Assembly (NCBI RefSeq): GCF_031846565.1
Contig: NZ_JAVRHL010000002.1
Location: forward strand, 620,001 to 684,000
Length of the DNA stretch: 64,000 bases
Source of the DNA: Tropicimonas_B omnivorans
GTDB lineage: Bacteria > Pseudomonadota > Alphaproteobacteria > Rhodobacterales > Rhodobacteraceae
Direction of reading: 5' to 3'
Below the pieces are notes generated by a model. That model was not told where the DNA came from. It worked only from the letters and a program-made list of their open reading frames with translations, and did no database searches. A program made the position numbers and the translations under genes. Shown one piece after another: positions 44,863-53,999 of the stretch (its first letter is position 1; each line of letters opens with the position of its first letter).

Positions 44863-45659
44863 GCGGCCACCGGGTTCGCAAGCAGGCTGCGCGCCGCCTC
44901 GGAGACGTCGGATTGCCGCATCATGCTTTCGCCGATGAGGAAGCAGCGGGCCCGGTATCCGGCAAGTTCGGCGAGGTCGGACGCCGTTGCGATCCCGCTC
45001 TCGGTCACGAGGATCCGGTCGTCCGGGACGCTCGACGCAAGCGACTTCGTCACATCAAGGGAGGTCTCGAAGGTGTTGAGATTTCGGTTGTTTATTCCCA
45101 TCAGGCGCGATGGAAGCCCGAGGGCCCGGTCAAGTTCGTACGCGTTATGCACCTCGACGAGGATGTCCATTTCGTAGTCCAACGCGGCAGCACAGAGTTC
45201 GGAAGCCTGGCCGTCCGACAGGGTCGCCATGATGACCAGGATGCAATCTGCTCCGAGCGCGCGGGATTCCGCGACCTGCCACGGGTCATAGAGGAAATCC
45301 TTCCGAAGGACGGGCAGCGATACGGCATCCCGCGCTGCGGCGAGGTGGGCGTCGGAGCCCTGGAAGGACGGTCCATCGGTCAGGACGGACAGGCACGCGG
45401 CGCCGCCTTCGGCATAGGCCTCCGCCAGGTGCCGGGGGGAGAAATCTTCGCGGATGAGACCTTTCGACGGGCTCGCCTTCTTGATCTCCGCGATCAGGCC
45501 GTAGCCCGTCGCGGAAGCGGACTCGAGCGCATCGGCGAATGGTCTGACAGGGGAGGCCGCGCGGGCGGCGGTGTCGACCTCGGCGAAGGAGCGGTCCGCC
45601 TTTCGGGCGGCGACGTCTTCGAGCTTGTAGGCCTTGATACGGTCGAGGATCGTGGACAT
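44859..45659 (-). CDS. trpC: Indole-3-glycerol phosphate synthase
   Basis: 266-residue TIM-barrel enzyme of tryptophan synthesis that closes CdRP to indole glycerol phosphate. Motifs: LIAEIKKASPSKGLI (Lys), YAEGGAACLSVLTDGPSFQGS, LPVLRKDFLYDPWQV, ILVEVHNAYEL, LMGINNRNLNTFETSL and ILVTESGI. It has no fused PRAI domain. A 99-base gap separates it from ung upstream, while its end overlaps moaC. Confidence 0.95.
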   Translation of the reverse strand: MSTILDRIKAYKLEDVAARKADRSFAEVDTAARAASPVRPFADALESASATGYGLIAEIKKASPSKGLIREDFSPRHLAEAYAEGGAACLSVLTDGPSFQGSDAHLAAARDAVSLPVLRKDFLYDPWQVAESRALGADCILVIMATLSDGQASELCAAALDYEMDILVEVHNAYELDRALGLPSRLMGINNRNLNTFETSLDVTKSLASSVPDDRILVTESGIATASDLAELAGYRARCFLIGESMMRQSDVSEAARSLLANPVAA

Positions 45660-45758
45660 CGGGCTCCTCCGGAACGCGTGGGACGTGACCGGTGGTAGCT
45701 TGCCAGGCCGGCGCGGTCTAGGCGGAGGACGACGCTTCGAGCGTCGCAGGCGGAGGTG

Positions 45759-46445
45759 TCAGGCGCGCTCGACGTCTGCGGGAGCGTCCGGGCCGGCCCA
45801 GTCGATCGGGGCCTCTCCCCGGCGCGCGAGCCACTCGTTCGTCAGGCTGAGTGGGCGGGCATCGAAGAACCCTTTATACGCCGATAGCGGAGACGGGTGC
45901 GGCGCGGGCAACATGAGGTGATCGGGGCCCTTCAGGCGGGCGCCGATCTTCTGCGCCGGTCCTCCCCAGAGAAGAAAGGCGCGGGGCGCGGTATCGAGCC
46001 GGCCCAGCACCTCGCTCACGAGGCGGGACCAGCCGAGACGCGCATGACCCTGCGCCTTGCCTTCGGGAACGGTCAGGGCGGTGTTCAGAAGGAGCACGCC
46101 CTGTTCAGCCCAGTCGGTCAGATCGGTGCGGGTCCGGCGACGGCCGGTCTCCGCCTCCACGAGCTTCAGGATGTTCCCGAGGCTGTCGAGACGACCGCCG
46201 AAGCCCGGAGGTATGGAAAAGGCGAGACCGTCCGCCTTGCCGCGTGTGTGGTAGGGGTCCTGCCCGAGGATCACGGCCCGGGTGCGCTCCGGCGGGGTGA
46301 GTTCGAGCGCCCGGAAGATCGAGGCCCGCGGAGGGAAGACGGGACCGGCTTCCGCGCTCAGCCGGGCTTCGATCCCGGGCAGCGTCTCCTTGAAGAAGGG
46401 CAGGTCGGCCCAGCCGCCGAGACGGGACGTGTCGAGGCGATCCAT
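45759..46445 (-). CDS. ung: Uracil-DNA glycosylase (family 1)
   Basis: 228-residue base-excision enzyme. The catalytic GQDPYH is at about residues 61-66, followed by GKADGLAFS; the DNA-intercalating loop is seen as APHPSPLSAYKGFFDARPLS; LLLNTALTVPEGKAQGH is also conserved. It sits inside the trpG-trpD-(ung)-trpC series, eight bases after the trpD stop, an uncommon placement. The start MDRLDTS is normal for this family. Confidence 0.95.
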   Translation of the reverse strand: MDRLDTSRLGGWADLPFFKETLPGIEARLSAEAGPVFPPRASIFRALELTPPERTRAVILGQDPYHTRGKADGLAFSIPPGFGGRLDSLGNILKLVEAETGRRRTRTDLTDWAEQGVLLLNTALTVPEGKAQGHARLGWSRLVSEVLGRLDTAPRAFLLWGGPAQKIGARLKGPDHLMLPAPHPSPLSAYKGFFDARPLSLTNEWLARRGEAPIDWAGPDAPADVERA

Positions 46446-46453
46446 CTTGCGGG

Positions 46454-47467
46454 TCAGCCCGTCGTGATCCGGGCGAGATGGGCAGCCTTTTCACGCGCAG
46501 CGCCGCTGTCGATCGCTTCGGCGGCCATCCGGGCGCCTGCTTCGAGGGTCTCGACGCGCCCGGCGACGAGAAGGCCCGCGGCGGCGTTCAGAAGGACCGC
46601 ATCGCGATACGCGCCGGTCTCGCCGTCGAGAAGACGAACGATCGCCCGCCCGTTCTCACGCGGTGTGCCGCCGAGGATCGCCTCGAACGGGTGAACCGGC
46701 AGGCCCGCTTCCTCCGGCGTGACGATCCGTTCCGTCACCTTGCCGTCCTTCAGCTCCGCAAGGAAGGACGGCCCGGCGATGGACAGCTCGTCCGTCCCGT
46801 CGCCGCCATGAACGAGCCAGGCGTGCTCGGAGCCGAGCTGACCGAGCGTGGTCGCCATGGGCACGAGAAGATCCCGCGAATAGGCGCCGGTGAGCTGGCG
46901 CAGGACCCCCGCGGGATTGCTGAGCGGTCCCAGGACGTTGAAGATCGTGCGCGTCCCGAGTTCCGTGCGGACCGGCCCGACATGCTTCATCGACGGGTGG
47001 TGCATCGTCGCCATCATGAAGGCGATGCCGGCCTCGGAGAGCGCGCGCTCGACGATGTCCTTGCCGACCATGACGTTGACGCCGAGCTCCCCCAGCGCAT
47101 CCGCCGAGCCCGATTTCGAAGAGAGGTTCCGGTTGCCATGCTTCGCCACGGGGACGCCGGCCCCGGCGACCACGAGCGCCGCCGCGGTGGAGATGTTGAG
47201 CGTGCCCTTGCCGTCGCCCCCGGTGCCAACGATGTCGATCGCGCCCTCCGGCGCGGCGACGGAGATGCAGTGAGCGCGCATCACGGCGACGGCGGCCGTG
47301 GTCTCCTCGATGGCTTCGCCGCGGGTCCTGAGGGCCATCAGCAGGCCGCCGATCTGCGCGGCGGTCGCATCGCCCTCGAGCAGGATCGTGAAGGCCTCCT
47401 CGGCCTCGGCGCGGGTCAGCGCGCGCTCGGCAGCGGCGGCGATCAGGGGCTTCATTCGGTCGGTCAA
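46454..47467 (-). CDS. trpD: Anthranilate phosphoribosyltransferase
   Basis: 337 residues, joining anthranilate to PRPP. Motifs: LLMALRTRGEAIEE, DIVGTGGDGKGTLNISTAAAL (PRPP glycine-rich loop), VAKHGNRNLSSKSGSADALGELG (two parts), TIFNVLGPLSNPA. The start overlaps the trpG stop (ATGA), reflecting their joint use with TrpE, which is not in the window. Followed eight bases later by ung. Confidence 0.96.
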   Translation of the reverse strand: MTDRMKPLIAAAAERALTRAEAEEAFTILLEGDATAAQIGGLLMALRTRGEAIEETTAAVAVMRAHCISVAAPEGAIDIVGTGGDGKGTLNISTAAALVVAGAGVPVAKHGNRNLSSKSGSADALGELGVNVMVGKDIVERALSEAGIAFMMATMHHPSMKHVGPVRTELGTRTIFNVLGPLSNPAGVLRQLTGAYSRDLLVPMATTLGQLGSEHAWLVHGGDGTDELSIAGPSFLAELKDGKVTERIVTPEEAGLPVHPFEAILGGTPRENGRAIVRLLDGETGAYRDAVLLNAAAGLLVAGRVETLEAGARMAAEAIDSGAAREKAAHLARITTG

Positions 47468-48057
47468 GCGGCCTCCGCAGGGGCAAGGCCCGCAAGTTTC
47501 AGGAAGTTGCGGAGCAGGGCGTGGCCATGGTCCGAGCGTATGCTTTCGGGGTGGAACTGGACGCCGTGAATCGGCAGCTCCCGGTGGGCGAGGCCCATGA
47601 TCGTGCCGTCCTCCAGCGCCGCCGTAACCTCGAGCGTATCCGGCAGCGACTCCTTATCGACGATCAGCGAGTGGTAGCGCGTGGCGGAGAGCGGGTTCGG
47701 CAGTCCTGCGAACACGCCGGTACCGCCGTGCTGCATGAGGCCGGGCTTGCCGTGGACGATCTCGTGGCACCGGACGACGCGGCCGCCGAAGGCCTGCCCG
47801 ATCGCCTGATGGCCGAGACAGACGCCCATGAGCGGAACGCGCGCCTCCGCCGCCGCATCAATCAGCGGCAGGCAGATGCCGGCGCGATCGGGATCGCAGG
47901 GACCGGGCGATATCAGGATGGCGGAGGGATCGAGCTGCATCGCCGCCTGCACGTCCAGCGCGTCGTTGCGTTCCACGCGGACGTCCGCACCGAGCTCGCC
48001 CAGATAGTGCACGAGGTTCCAGGTAAAGCTGTCGTAGTTGTCGATCAGCAGCAGCAT
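47464..48057 (-). CDS. trpG: Anthranilate synthase glutaminase subunit
   Basis: 197-residue class I glutamine amidotransferase supplying ammonia to TrpE (or to PabB). The N-terminus MLLLIDNYDSFTWNLVHYLG is typical; the triad is Cys in MGVCLGHQAIGQAFGG and His/Glu in VQFHPESI. The frame continues open far upstream, but the start at 48057 is clear from family similarity. The trpE gene that usually comes before it in this family is missing; a promoter must lie in the 172 bases between it and the divergent deacetylase gene. Confidence 0.95.
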   Translation of the reverse strand: MLLLIDNYDSFTWNLVHYLGELGADVRVERNDALDVQAAMQLDPSAILISPGPCDPDRAGICLPLIDAAAEARVPLMGVCLGHQAIGQAFGGRVVRCHEIVHGKPGLMQHGGTGVFAGLPNPLSATRYHSLIVDKESLPDTLEVTAALEDGTIMGLAHRELPIHGVQFHPESIRSDHGHALLRNFLKLAGLAPAEAA

Positions 48058-48229
48058 GACGGGACCTTCCGGGGGAAATCGCGTGAACCGCCGTCGCGGC
48101 CGGGCTATACTTGACGCGCCCCGGCGGGCAGGGTCAAGGGCGACCCCGGCGCCGGGCCCTTCGAGGGGTGAACGGCGCGGGACAGGGCCGGGCCCCTGGG
48201 GCGGACAGAGACGAGCGGGAGCTTTCACT

Positions 48230-51200
48230 ATGGGCGGCGGAATCCTGTCGGGACTTCTTTGGGGCAGTGCCTTGTCGGTCATCGCGCTCGGCGTGGCGTC
48301 GCAGCTTGCACCGCTGCCGGAGACGAGGGCATCGGAGACGGGGGCACCGGAGACGGAGGCCACGCTGGACGTCCTGCCCGGCGCAGGACCGGACATGGCG
48401 CCCTCGACGGGCCGTGATGGCGCCGGAGCGCGCCTGAGCGTGCCGGAAGCGGACGAGACGCCAGAGCGCCGGCCGGAGCCCCTGGCCTCGCGCCCGGCAC
48501 CCGCAGGCGAGACCGTCGATCCGGGCGTCTCCGCCGAGCTGGACGTGCCGGCCGGGTCGGAGTTCCGGCGCGGACTGACCGACGGCGCGCCGAGCCTTCC
48601 CGAACCGGACGGCCAGGGTCCGTCGCTGTCCACCCTGCCGGTCGCACCGCAGGGCAGCTCCGCCGGAGAGTTGCCGCCGCGCTTCGACACCGACCCCGCG
48701 GGACGCCCCGATGGCGCGGGCAGCCCGGTTCGGGCGCCGCTCGCCCCTGAAGCGGGGGAAGACTCGCCCGCCCTCGCCGCGCCGTTGCAGGAGGACGGGG
48801 CGACGAGCGAGGTCACCCAGTCGCCGGGCGTCGCGCCCGACGTTTCCGGTCCCGATGCGCTGCCGCCGCGTGGTGAGGAAGCCCGGGGCGAGGGGAGCGG
48901 TCGGACGGGGTCTCCGGCCGAAGGCGGCACGGCACCCGAGGTCGCGTCCATGAGCCCGGCGCGTGGCACCGCGCCGGATGCGGAGGACGGCGCCAGCTTG
49001 GATGCAGCGCGAGCGGCGCCGGGCGCCGGCTCCGGACCGGACGCCGCTCTCGCAACGCGATCCGGAGGGGACGGCGTTTCACCCCCGGACAGCGTGGCCG
49101 CTGAGATGTCAGCGCAGGACGAGGTTGCCATGCCGGAGCCGGACGCCGCGTCCTCCGCCTCGGCGGGCCAGATCGGAGCGGAGGAAGACGACGCACCCGT
49201 CACGATCGACGTAGCCGAAGAGGATAACAACGCGCCGGCAGATACCTACGGGGAAGAGCGCAGGTCAGATTCGCGCCTTGATGCGGATCCTGCCGGCGAT
49301 GCCGATCCGGGGGAGCTGGCGGAAGCTCCGGACCGGCTCCGGCAGGGAATGACGGACGGGGCCGCAATGACCGGGTCCGAGGCTAGCCCGGAAACGCCTC
49401 CCCTGTCACCCGACAGACCCGAAATGGTTGCGGCGCCCTCGCTCGAACCTGCCTCCACGAGCGATCTCGATCCCGAACCTGGCGCCCCGGTCGCGGCTCT
49501 GGAGGGCGATACGGCCAATGCGGCTGCACCGGACAGGCCGACCCTCGAAACCGGCGCTCCCGCGACCCCCGCGGACGCGCCGCTCGCCAGCCAATCCGCC
49601 CTCCCGGAGATCGATGACGGGGCGCCTATCACGGCGGGCGAGGCGGTCTCCGCCAGTGCCGGCGATGAGGCCGAGGTCGCCCGCGCCGATCCCGCGATGA
49701 CCGAACCCGCTCTTGAGGCGCGCCGGGCAGGGGCGGCGGAAAGCGCCTCCCGTGCCGATATCGACCGGTCCGGACCCCCGGCCGTTCCCTCCCCCACAAC
49801 GTCCGCACGGGGTCGTCCGGGTGACGTTCCGGACGCGCCGGCTCCCCTCCGAGCGGAGGGCGAGCCCGGCGATCCGGCGCGCGCCGAGATGGCGGAGGCG
49901 AGTTCCGGCCCGTCGCCCGAGCTGACCATCGGCGCCGTCGCCCGCGACGCGCGCCCCGCGGACCGCGCCGCGCCGGCCTCGATGACGCAGGCGGATCCCT
50001 CCCGGATCGACCGGGCGGGCGCTACACGTTCGCGCTCGCCGGAGGCGGAAGACGCGGCCAGCGCTCTGGCGAGCAGGGCCGTCCTCGCCTCGTCCCAAGC
50101 CGCCTCCCTCAGCGACACCGCCGATGCGGACCGACCTGAAGAGAGCCCTGTGGCGGCCGCGACGTCGAAGCCTGCCACACGAAGCCCGTCGGGCGGTGCT
50201 GACCGGTCCGAGACGCCTGCCGCGGCGACGGTGTCCTCTGCGAGCCGGGCTGCACCCGCGCCGCGCGCATCGGGCGGCGTGCCGGGGCCTGTCTCGGTCG
50301 CCTCAGCCGAACGGGCCGGATCGGACAAGGCCGCCGCCATAGAGACCACGGGCCCCCTCGCCAGCGCGGCACCCTCCGAGACGGCTCCGCGCGAGGAGGC
50401 CCGGCGCAGCGCGCCTGTCGGCTCGGAGCCGGCCCGGACCGCTGAACGCGATGCCGCGCGCCCCACCCGGGCCGAGGCGCCCGTTCGTTCGGACGCAGCC
50501 CGCATTACGGGGCGCGAAGTGGTGCAATCCCCCGAGATGCCGCCCATGGTCGACGATCAGGCGCCCACCGGTATCGGCCTCCGCGTCCTGCCGCTGACGG
50601 AGAGGACGGGCCGCTCGACGCTCCCCCCGGAAGGCAGCCTCGTTGCCCGCAGGGACGCGGACGTGGACCTTGGCGGAGCCGAGCCGCCGGCCGAGAGCCA
50701 GGGCGCTCTGGAGCGCAATGCCATCCCCTTCGAGGATGCCGCCGGCCGCCCGCAGCTTTCGGTGGTGCTGCTCGATGACGGCACGACGCCGCCCGAGGCC
50801 ATTTCCGGCCTCTACTTCCCGGTGACCGTCGCCGTCGATCCCGCTTCGGAGGACGCCGCCGCGCGCGCCGCGTCTCTCTCGGCAGCCGGCGCCGAGGTCG
50901 TGATCATGGCGAGCGGGCTGCCGAAGGGCGCCCGCCCGCAGGATCTCGAGATCTCCGTCGAGGATTGGCTGACCCGCGTTCCGTCCGCCATCGGCGTGAT
51001 GGACACGGAGGCCCGCGATCTCGGAGCGGACGAGGACATGGCGCGGCAGGCGATCTCCGCCCTCGCGCGCGGCGGGCATGGCCTCCTCTTGCACGATACG
51101 GGGCTCGGAGGCGCGGCGCGCCTCGCCGGCGATGCCGGTCTTCCCTCGGCGTCGCTCTGGCGCCGGATCGACGTGGGCGAGCCGCGTCCGGCCGGGATCG

Positions 51201-51367
51201 GGCGTGCGCTCGACCGGGCCGCGTTCGAAGCGGGCCGGATCGGCGGGATCGTCGTCTCGGCGACCATGGCGCCGGACACGCTCGAAGGTCTTGGAAACTG
51301 GGCCCTCGCGGAAGAGGACGGCTCTGTCGTGCTCGCGCCCCTCTCGGCTGTTCTCGCGGACGAGTAG
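48230..51367 (+). CDS. Divergent polysaccharide deacetylase family protein with a giant disordered linker
   Basis: 1045 residues. A single membrane anchor (ILSGLLWGSALSVIALGVAS, residues 5-24) is followed by about 800 residues of Ala, Pro, Glu, Asp, Ser, Gly and Arg with no fold, then a C-terminal domain from about residue 840: LSVVLLDDGTTPPEA, YFPVTVAVDP, GAEVVIMASGLPKGA, IGVMDTEARDLG, GHGLLLHDTG. This is the divergent deacetylase (YibQ-like, DUF610) fold; metal-binding residues seem absent. Typical relatives are a few hundred residues, so the linker is extreme. It likely spans the periplasm. Start preceded by GGGAGC. Confidence 0.8.
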   Translation: MGGGILSGLLWGSALSVIALGVASQLAPLPETRASETGAPETEATLDVLPGAGPDMAPSTGRDGAGARLSVPEADETPERRPEPLASRPAPAGETVDPGVSAELDVPAGSEFRRGLTDGAPSLPEPDGQGPSLSTLPVAPQGSSAGELPPRFDTDPAGRPDGAGSPVRAPLAPEAGEDSPALAAPLQEDGATSEVTQSPGVAPDVSGPDALPPRGEEARGEGSGRTGSPAEGGTAPEVASMSPARGTAPDAEDGASLDAARAAPGAGSGPDAALATRSGGDGVSPPDSVAAEMSAQDEVAMPEPDAASSASAGQIGAEEDDAPVTIDVAEEDNNAPADTYGEERRSDSRLDADPAGDADPGELAEAPDRLRQGMTDGAAMTGSEASPETPPLSPDRPEMVAAPSLEPASTSDLDPEPGAPVAALEGDTANAAAPDRPTLETGAPATPADAPLASQSALPEIDDGAPITAGEAVSASAGDEAEVARADPAMTEPALEARRAGAAESASRADIDRSGPPAVPSPTTSARGRPGDVPDAPAPLRAEGEPGDPARAEMAEASSGPSPELTIGAVARDARPADRAAPASMTQADPSRIDRAGATRSRSPEAEDAASALASRAVLASSQAASLSDTADADRPEESPVAAATSKPATRSPSGGADRSETPAAATVSSASRAAPAPRASGGVPGPVSVASAERAGSDKAAAIETTGPLASAAPSETAPREEARRSAPVGSEPARTAERDAARPTRAEAPVRSDAARITGREVVQSPEMPPMVDDQAPTGIGLRVLPLTERTGRSTLPPEGSLVARRDADVDLGGAEPPAESQGALERNAIPFEDAAGRPQLSVVLLDDGTTPPEAISGLYFPVTVAVDPASEDAAARAASLSAAGAEVVIMASGLPKGARPQDLEISVEDWLTRVPSAIGVMDTEARDLGADEDMARQAISALARGGHGLLLHDTGLGGAARLAGDAGLPSASLWRRIDVGEPRPAGIGRALDRAAFEAGRIGGIVVSATMAPDTLEGLGNWALAEEDGSVVLAPLSAVLADE

Positions 51368-51424
51368 GCGCCGCCGCCGCCCTCTTGGCTCAAGGGTCCC
51401 CGAGCGGGCCGGGGCGGAAGGCGA

Positions 51425-52933
51425 TCAGAAGTCGCCACCGCCCTCGACACGATCCTGCCATGGTTTCACGAGGTTTCCGAAGCGGGTGAAGCGGCCCTCG
51501 AAGGACAGCTCGACGGTGCCGATGGGGCCGTGCCGCTGCTTGCCGATCACGACCTCGGCCTTGCCGTGGGCGCTCTCCATTTCCTGCTGCCACTTCGCCA
51601 TCGCCTCGAGGTCGTTCTCGCCCGGCTTCTCGCGTTCCTTGTAGTACTCCTCGCGGTACACGAACATCACCACGTCGGCGTCCTGCTCGATGGAGCCGGA
51701 TTCCCGCAGGTCGGACAGCTGGGGCCGCTTGTCTTCCCGCGACTCGACCTGCCTCGACAGCTGGGAGAGGGCGATGACCGGGATGTCGAGTTCCTTGGCA
51801 ATGGCCTTCAGGCCTTGCGTGATCTCGGAGACCTCGTTGACGCGGCTGTCCTTCGCCGAGGCGGGGCGGACGAGCTGGAGATAGTCGATCATCAGAACGT
51901 CCAGGCCGTGCTCGCGCTTGAGCTTGCGGGCGCGGGTGGCGAGCTGGCTGATCGGCAGCGCGGGCGTGTCGTCGATGTGCAGTGGACAGGATTCGAGGGC
52001 CTTCGCGGCCTCCACGAACCGGCGGAACTCCTCCTCCGTCATGTCGCCGCGGCGGATCTGTTCGCTCGGCACCTCGGCCGCCTCCGAAAGGACACGCGCG
52101 GCGAGCTGTTCGGCGCTCATCTCGAGGGAGAAGAACCCGACGACGCCGCCCTCGAGGGTCCCCTCCGTCCCGTCGGGCCGCCGGCCGCGGCGGTAAGCCT
52201 TGGCGACGTTGAACGCGATGTTGGTCGCGAGCGACGTCTTGCCCATCGAGGGGCGCCCGGCGAGGATCAGAAGGTCCGAATTGTGCAGTCCGCCGAGCTT
52301 GCGGTCGAGGTCGGTGAGGCCGGTCGAGACGCCGGCGAGACCGCCTTCGCGCATGTAGGCCGCGTTGGCGACGTGAACCGCGTCGGTGACCGCCCGCAGG
52401 AAGGACACGAATCCACTGCCCGCCTTGCCCTGCTCGCCGAGGGAATAGAGGTCCTGCTCGGCGCGGACGATCTGCTCGTCCGGCTCCATCTCGGCGTCGA
52501 CCTTGGCGGCGCGGGCGGCGATCTCCTTGCCCACTTCCATGAGCTTCCGGCGGGTCGCGAGGTCCCGCACGATCTGGGCGTAGTCCCGCGCCGCGAAGCT
52601 GGCGATGGCGGCGGAGGAGAGCTGCACGAGGTAGCCCGGCCCCCCCAGCTCCTTCAGCCCCGGATCGTCCTCGAGGAAGGTCTTGAGCGTGGTCGGCGTC
52701 GCCTGGAGGTTCTTCGCGATCCGGCTCTCGGCGAGGGTGAAGATGCGCGCATGGACCGGGTCGTAGAAGTGCTCCGGCCGCACGATGGACGCGACGCGGT
52801 CCAGAGTGTCGTTGTTGGTGAGGATCGCACCGAGGAGCTGCTGCTCCGCCTCGATGTTGCACGGCACGCCGCCGTCGCCCGATCCGCTCTGGCCGCCGCC
52901 CGGCGTGATGGTGGTGATCTCGTTCATGTGCAT
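51425..52933 (-). CDS. dnaB: Replicative DNA helicase DnaB
   Basis: 502-residue hexameric helicase of the replication fork. The N-terminal domain (PCNIEAEQQLLGAILTNND, PEHFYDPVHARIF) binds primase and the C-terminal RecA fold has Walker A AGRPSMGKTSLA, FFSLEMSAEQLAARVL, MIDYLQLV (Walker B), SQLSRQVESR and DLRESGSIEQDADVV. Two start codons are possible six bases apart (52933 and 52927). A 314-base region before it holds a phased repeat array (53038-53079). Confidence 0.96.
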   Translation of the reverse strand: MHMNEITTITPGGGQSGSGDGGVPCNIEAEQQLLGAILTNNDTLDRVASIVRPEHFYDPVHARIFTLAESRIAKNLQATPTTLKTFLEDDPGLKELGGPGYLVQLSSAAIASFAARDYAQIVRDLATRRKLMEVGKEIAARAAKVDAEMEPDEQIVRAEQDLYSLGEQGKAGSGFVSFLRAVTDAVHVANAAYMREGGLAGVSTGLTDLDRKLGGLHNSDLLILAGRPSMGKTSLATNIAFNVAKAYRRGRRPDGTEGTLEGGVVGFFSLEMSAEQLAARVLSEAAEVPSEQIRRGDMTEEEFRRFVEAAKALESCPLHIDDTPALPISQLATRARKLKREHGLDVLMIDYLQLVRPASAKDSRVNEVSEITQGLKAIAKELDIPVIALSQLSRQVESREDKRPQLSDLRESGSIEQDADVVMFVYREEYYKEREKPGENDLEAMAKWQQEMESAHGKAEVVIGKQRHGPIGTVELSFEGRFTRFGNLVKPWQDRVEGGGDF

Positions 52934-53037
52934 GCCCGGCCGGCTTTGCGCCGGTCCCCAGTTCTGGGCGATCTGCCGTCGCCCGGATCATCCCCGGTTC
53001 TACGCCCTTGGAGCGGTATGCGCAAAATGTATGAACC

Positions 53038-53079
53038 TGTGGATAGCTCGTGGACGAGCTGTGGATAGACTGTGGACGA
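53038..53079 (+). repeat. Four 11-bp-spaced DnaA-box-like repeats before dnaB
   Basis: TGTGGATAG at 53038, CGTGGACGA at 53049, TGTGGATAG at 53060 and TGTGGACGA at 53071: same-strand elements at an exact 11-base step, i.e. about one helical turn. The complement of elements 1 and 3 (CTATCCACA) differs from the DnaA box TTATCCACA by one base; element 4 (TCGTCCACA) by two. They may be DnaA sites controlling dnaB, or another protein's sites. Confidence 0.65.
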
Positions 53080-53194
53080 AGTGGTCCGGACGGCTCTAGG
53101 GAGCGCGGCGTTCGGGCCGGCTTCGGTCTGCGGGAAAATCGGGAGGCGGGGGAGACCCGTGGAGGTGTCTTCCCAAGCGTGCCACCGCTGCGCT

Positions 53195-53220
53195 CGCTCG
53201 CCCTCGGTGACGGGCGAGCG
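53195..53220 (-). terminator. Hairpin after pyrE
   Basis: A 9-bp perfect stem CGCTCGCCC/GGGCGAGCG with an 8-base loop, 28 bases after the pyrE stop on the minus strand. No T tract follows, so it is a tentative terminator. Confidence 0.4.
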
Positions 53221-53247
53221 CTGCAGGGCTGCCTTCAGAGGCCGGCC

Positions 53248-53922
53248 TTACTTCCGGGCCGCTTGCCATGCGCGGGGATCGGCGAGGAAGTCCTCGACGC
53301 CGCTCAGCGCATCGGGGCCGAAGGCTTCGCGCTCCTTGGCGACGGCGAGGACGTCGTGCCAGGTGCAGAGGCTGTGCAGCGTGACGCCGTGGTCGCCCAG
53401 CGTCTTCGACATCTCGGGGTAGATTCCCCAGGAGAAGACCACGGCGGTATGGGCGCAAGCGGCGCCGGTCTCGCGGATCGCGTCGACGAAGGAGAGCTTG
53501 GAGCCGCCGTCGGTCGTCAGGTCCTCGACGAGGAGGATGCGTTGGCCTTCCGTCATCACTCCTTCGATCCTGGCGCCGCGTCCGTACCCCTTGGGCTTCT
53601 TGCGCACGTAGCTCATCGGCAGCGCCAGCCGCTCCGACATGAACGCGGCGAAGGGAATGCCGGCGGTCTCGCCACCCGCCACGCCATCGAACGCCTCGAA
53701 GCCCGCGTCCCGCATCACCGTGACGGCGAGAAAATCCATCAGGGCGGAGCGCACGCGGGGGAAGGAGATCAGCTTGCGGCAATCGATATAGGCCGGAGAC
53801 GGCAACCCCGACGACAGGGTGAACGGCTCCTCGGGACGGAAATGGACCGCGTCCACCTCCAGCAGCATCCCGGCGGTCAGCCGGGCGATGGTCTGGCGAT
53901 CGGGGAAGCTGGTGGGGATCAT
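53248..53922 (-). CDS. pyrE: Orotate phosphoribosyltransferase
   Basis: 224-residue pyrimidine enzyme making OMP from orotate and PRPP. Motifs: FTLSSGLPSPAYIDCRKL, GVAGGETAGIPFAAFMS, SYVRKKPKGYGRG (catalytic Lys), and the PRPP loop RILLVEDLTTDGGS. It follows pyrC by 77 bases on the same strand; both act in the same pathway, steps 3 and 5. The start MIPTSFPD was preferred over longer open frames. Confidence 0.95.
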   Translation of the reverse strand: MIPTSFPDRQTIARLTAGMLLEVDAVHFRPEEPFTLSSGLPSPAYIDCRKLISFPRVRSALMDFLAVTVMRDAGFEAFDGVAGGETAGIPFAAFMSERLALPMSYVRKKPKGYGRGARIEGVMTEGQRILLVEDLTTDGGSKLSFVDAIRETGAACAHTAVVFSWGIYPEMSKTLGDHGVTLHSLCTWHDVLAVAKEREAFGPDALSGVEDFLADPRAWQAARK

Positions 53923-53999
53923 GGCGGCCTCGTCTGCGAAGGAGCTGTTGCGGTCGGAGACGGCTCCTAGCGCGCGGGGCCGGGCAGGGGAAGGGCGGC

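Larger units (their letters stand above)
52934..53247. other. Non-coding region between pyrE and dnaB
   Basis: The only stretch above 300 bases without a gene. From the dnaB side it holds the AT-richer GCAAAATGTATGAACC, then four repeats of 11 bases (53038-53079), then a GC-rich part with no clear signal, then a 9-bp hairpin (53195-53220) after pyrE. The repeats are likely upstream control of dnaB. Confidence 0.6.

Noticed and set aside
47464..49230. A 588-residue frame extending trpG far upstream
   Set aside because: Only the last 197 residues match TrpG; the rest is antisense to the low-complexity deacetylase gene.
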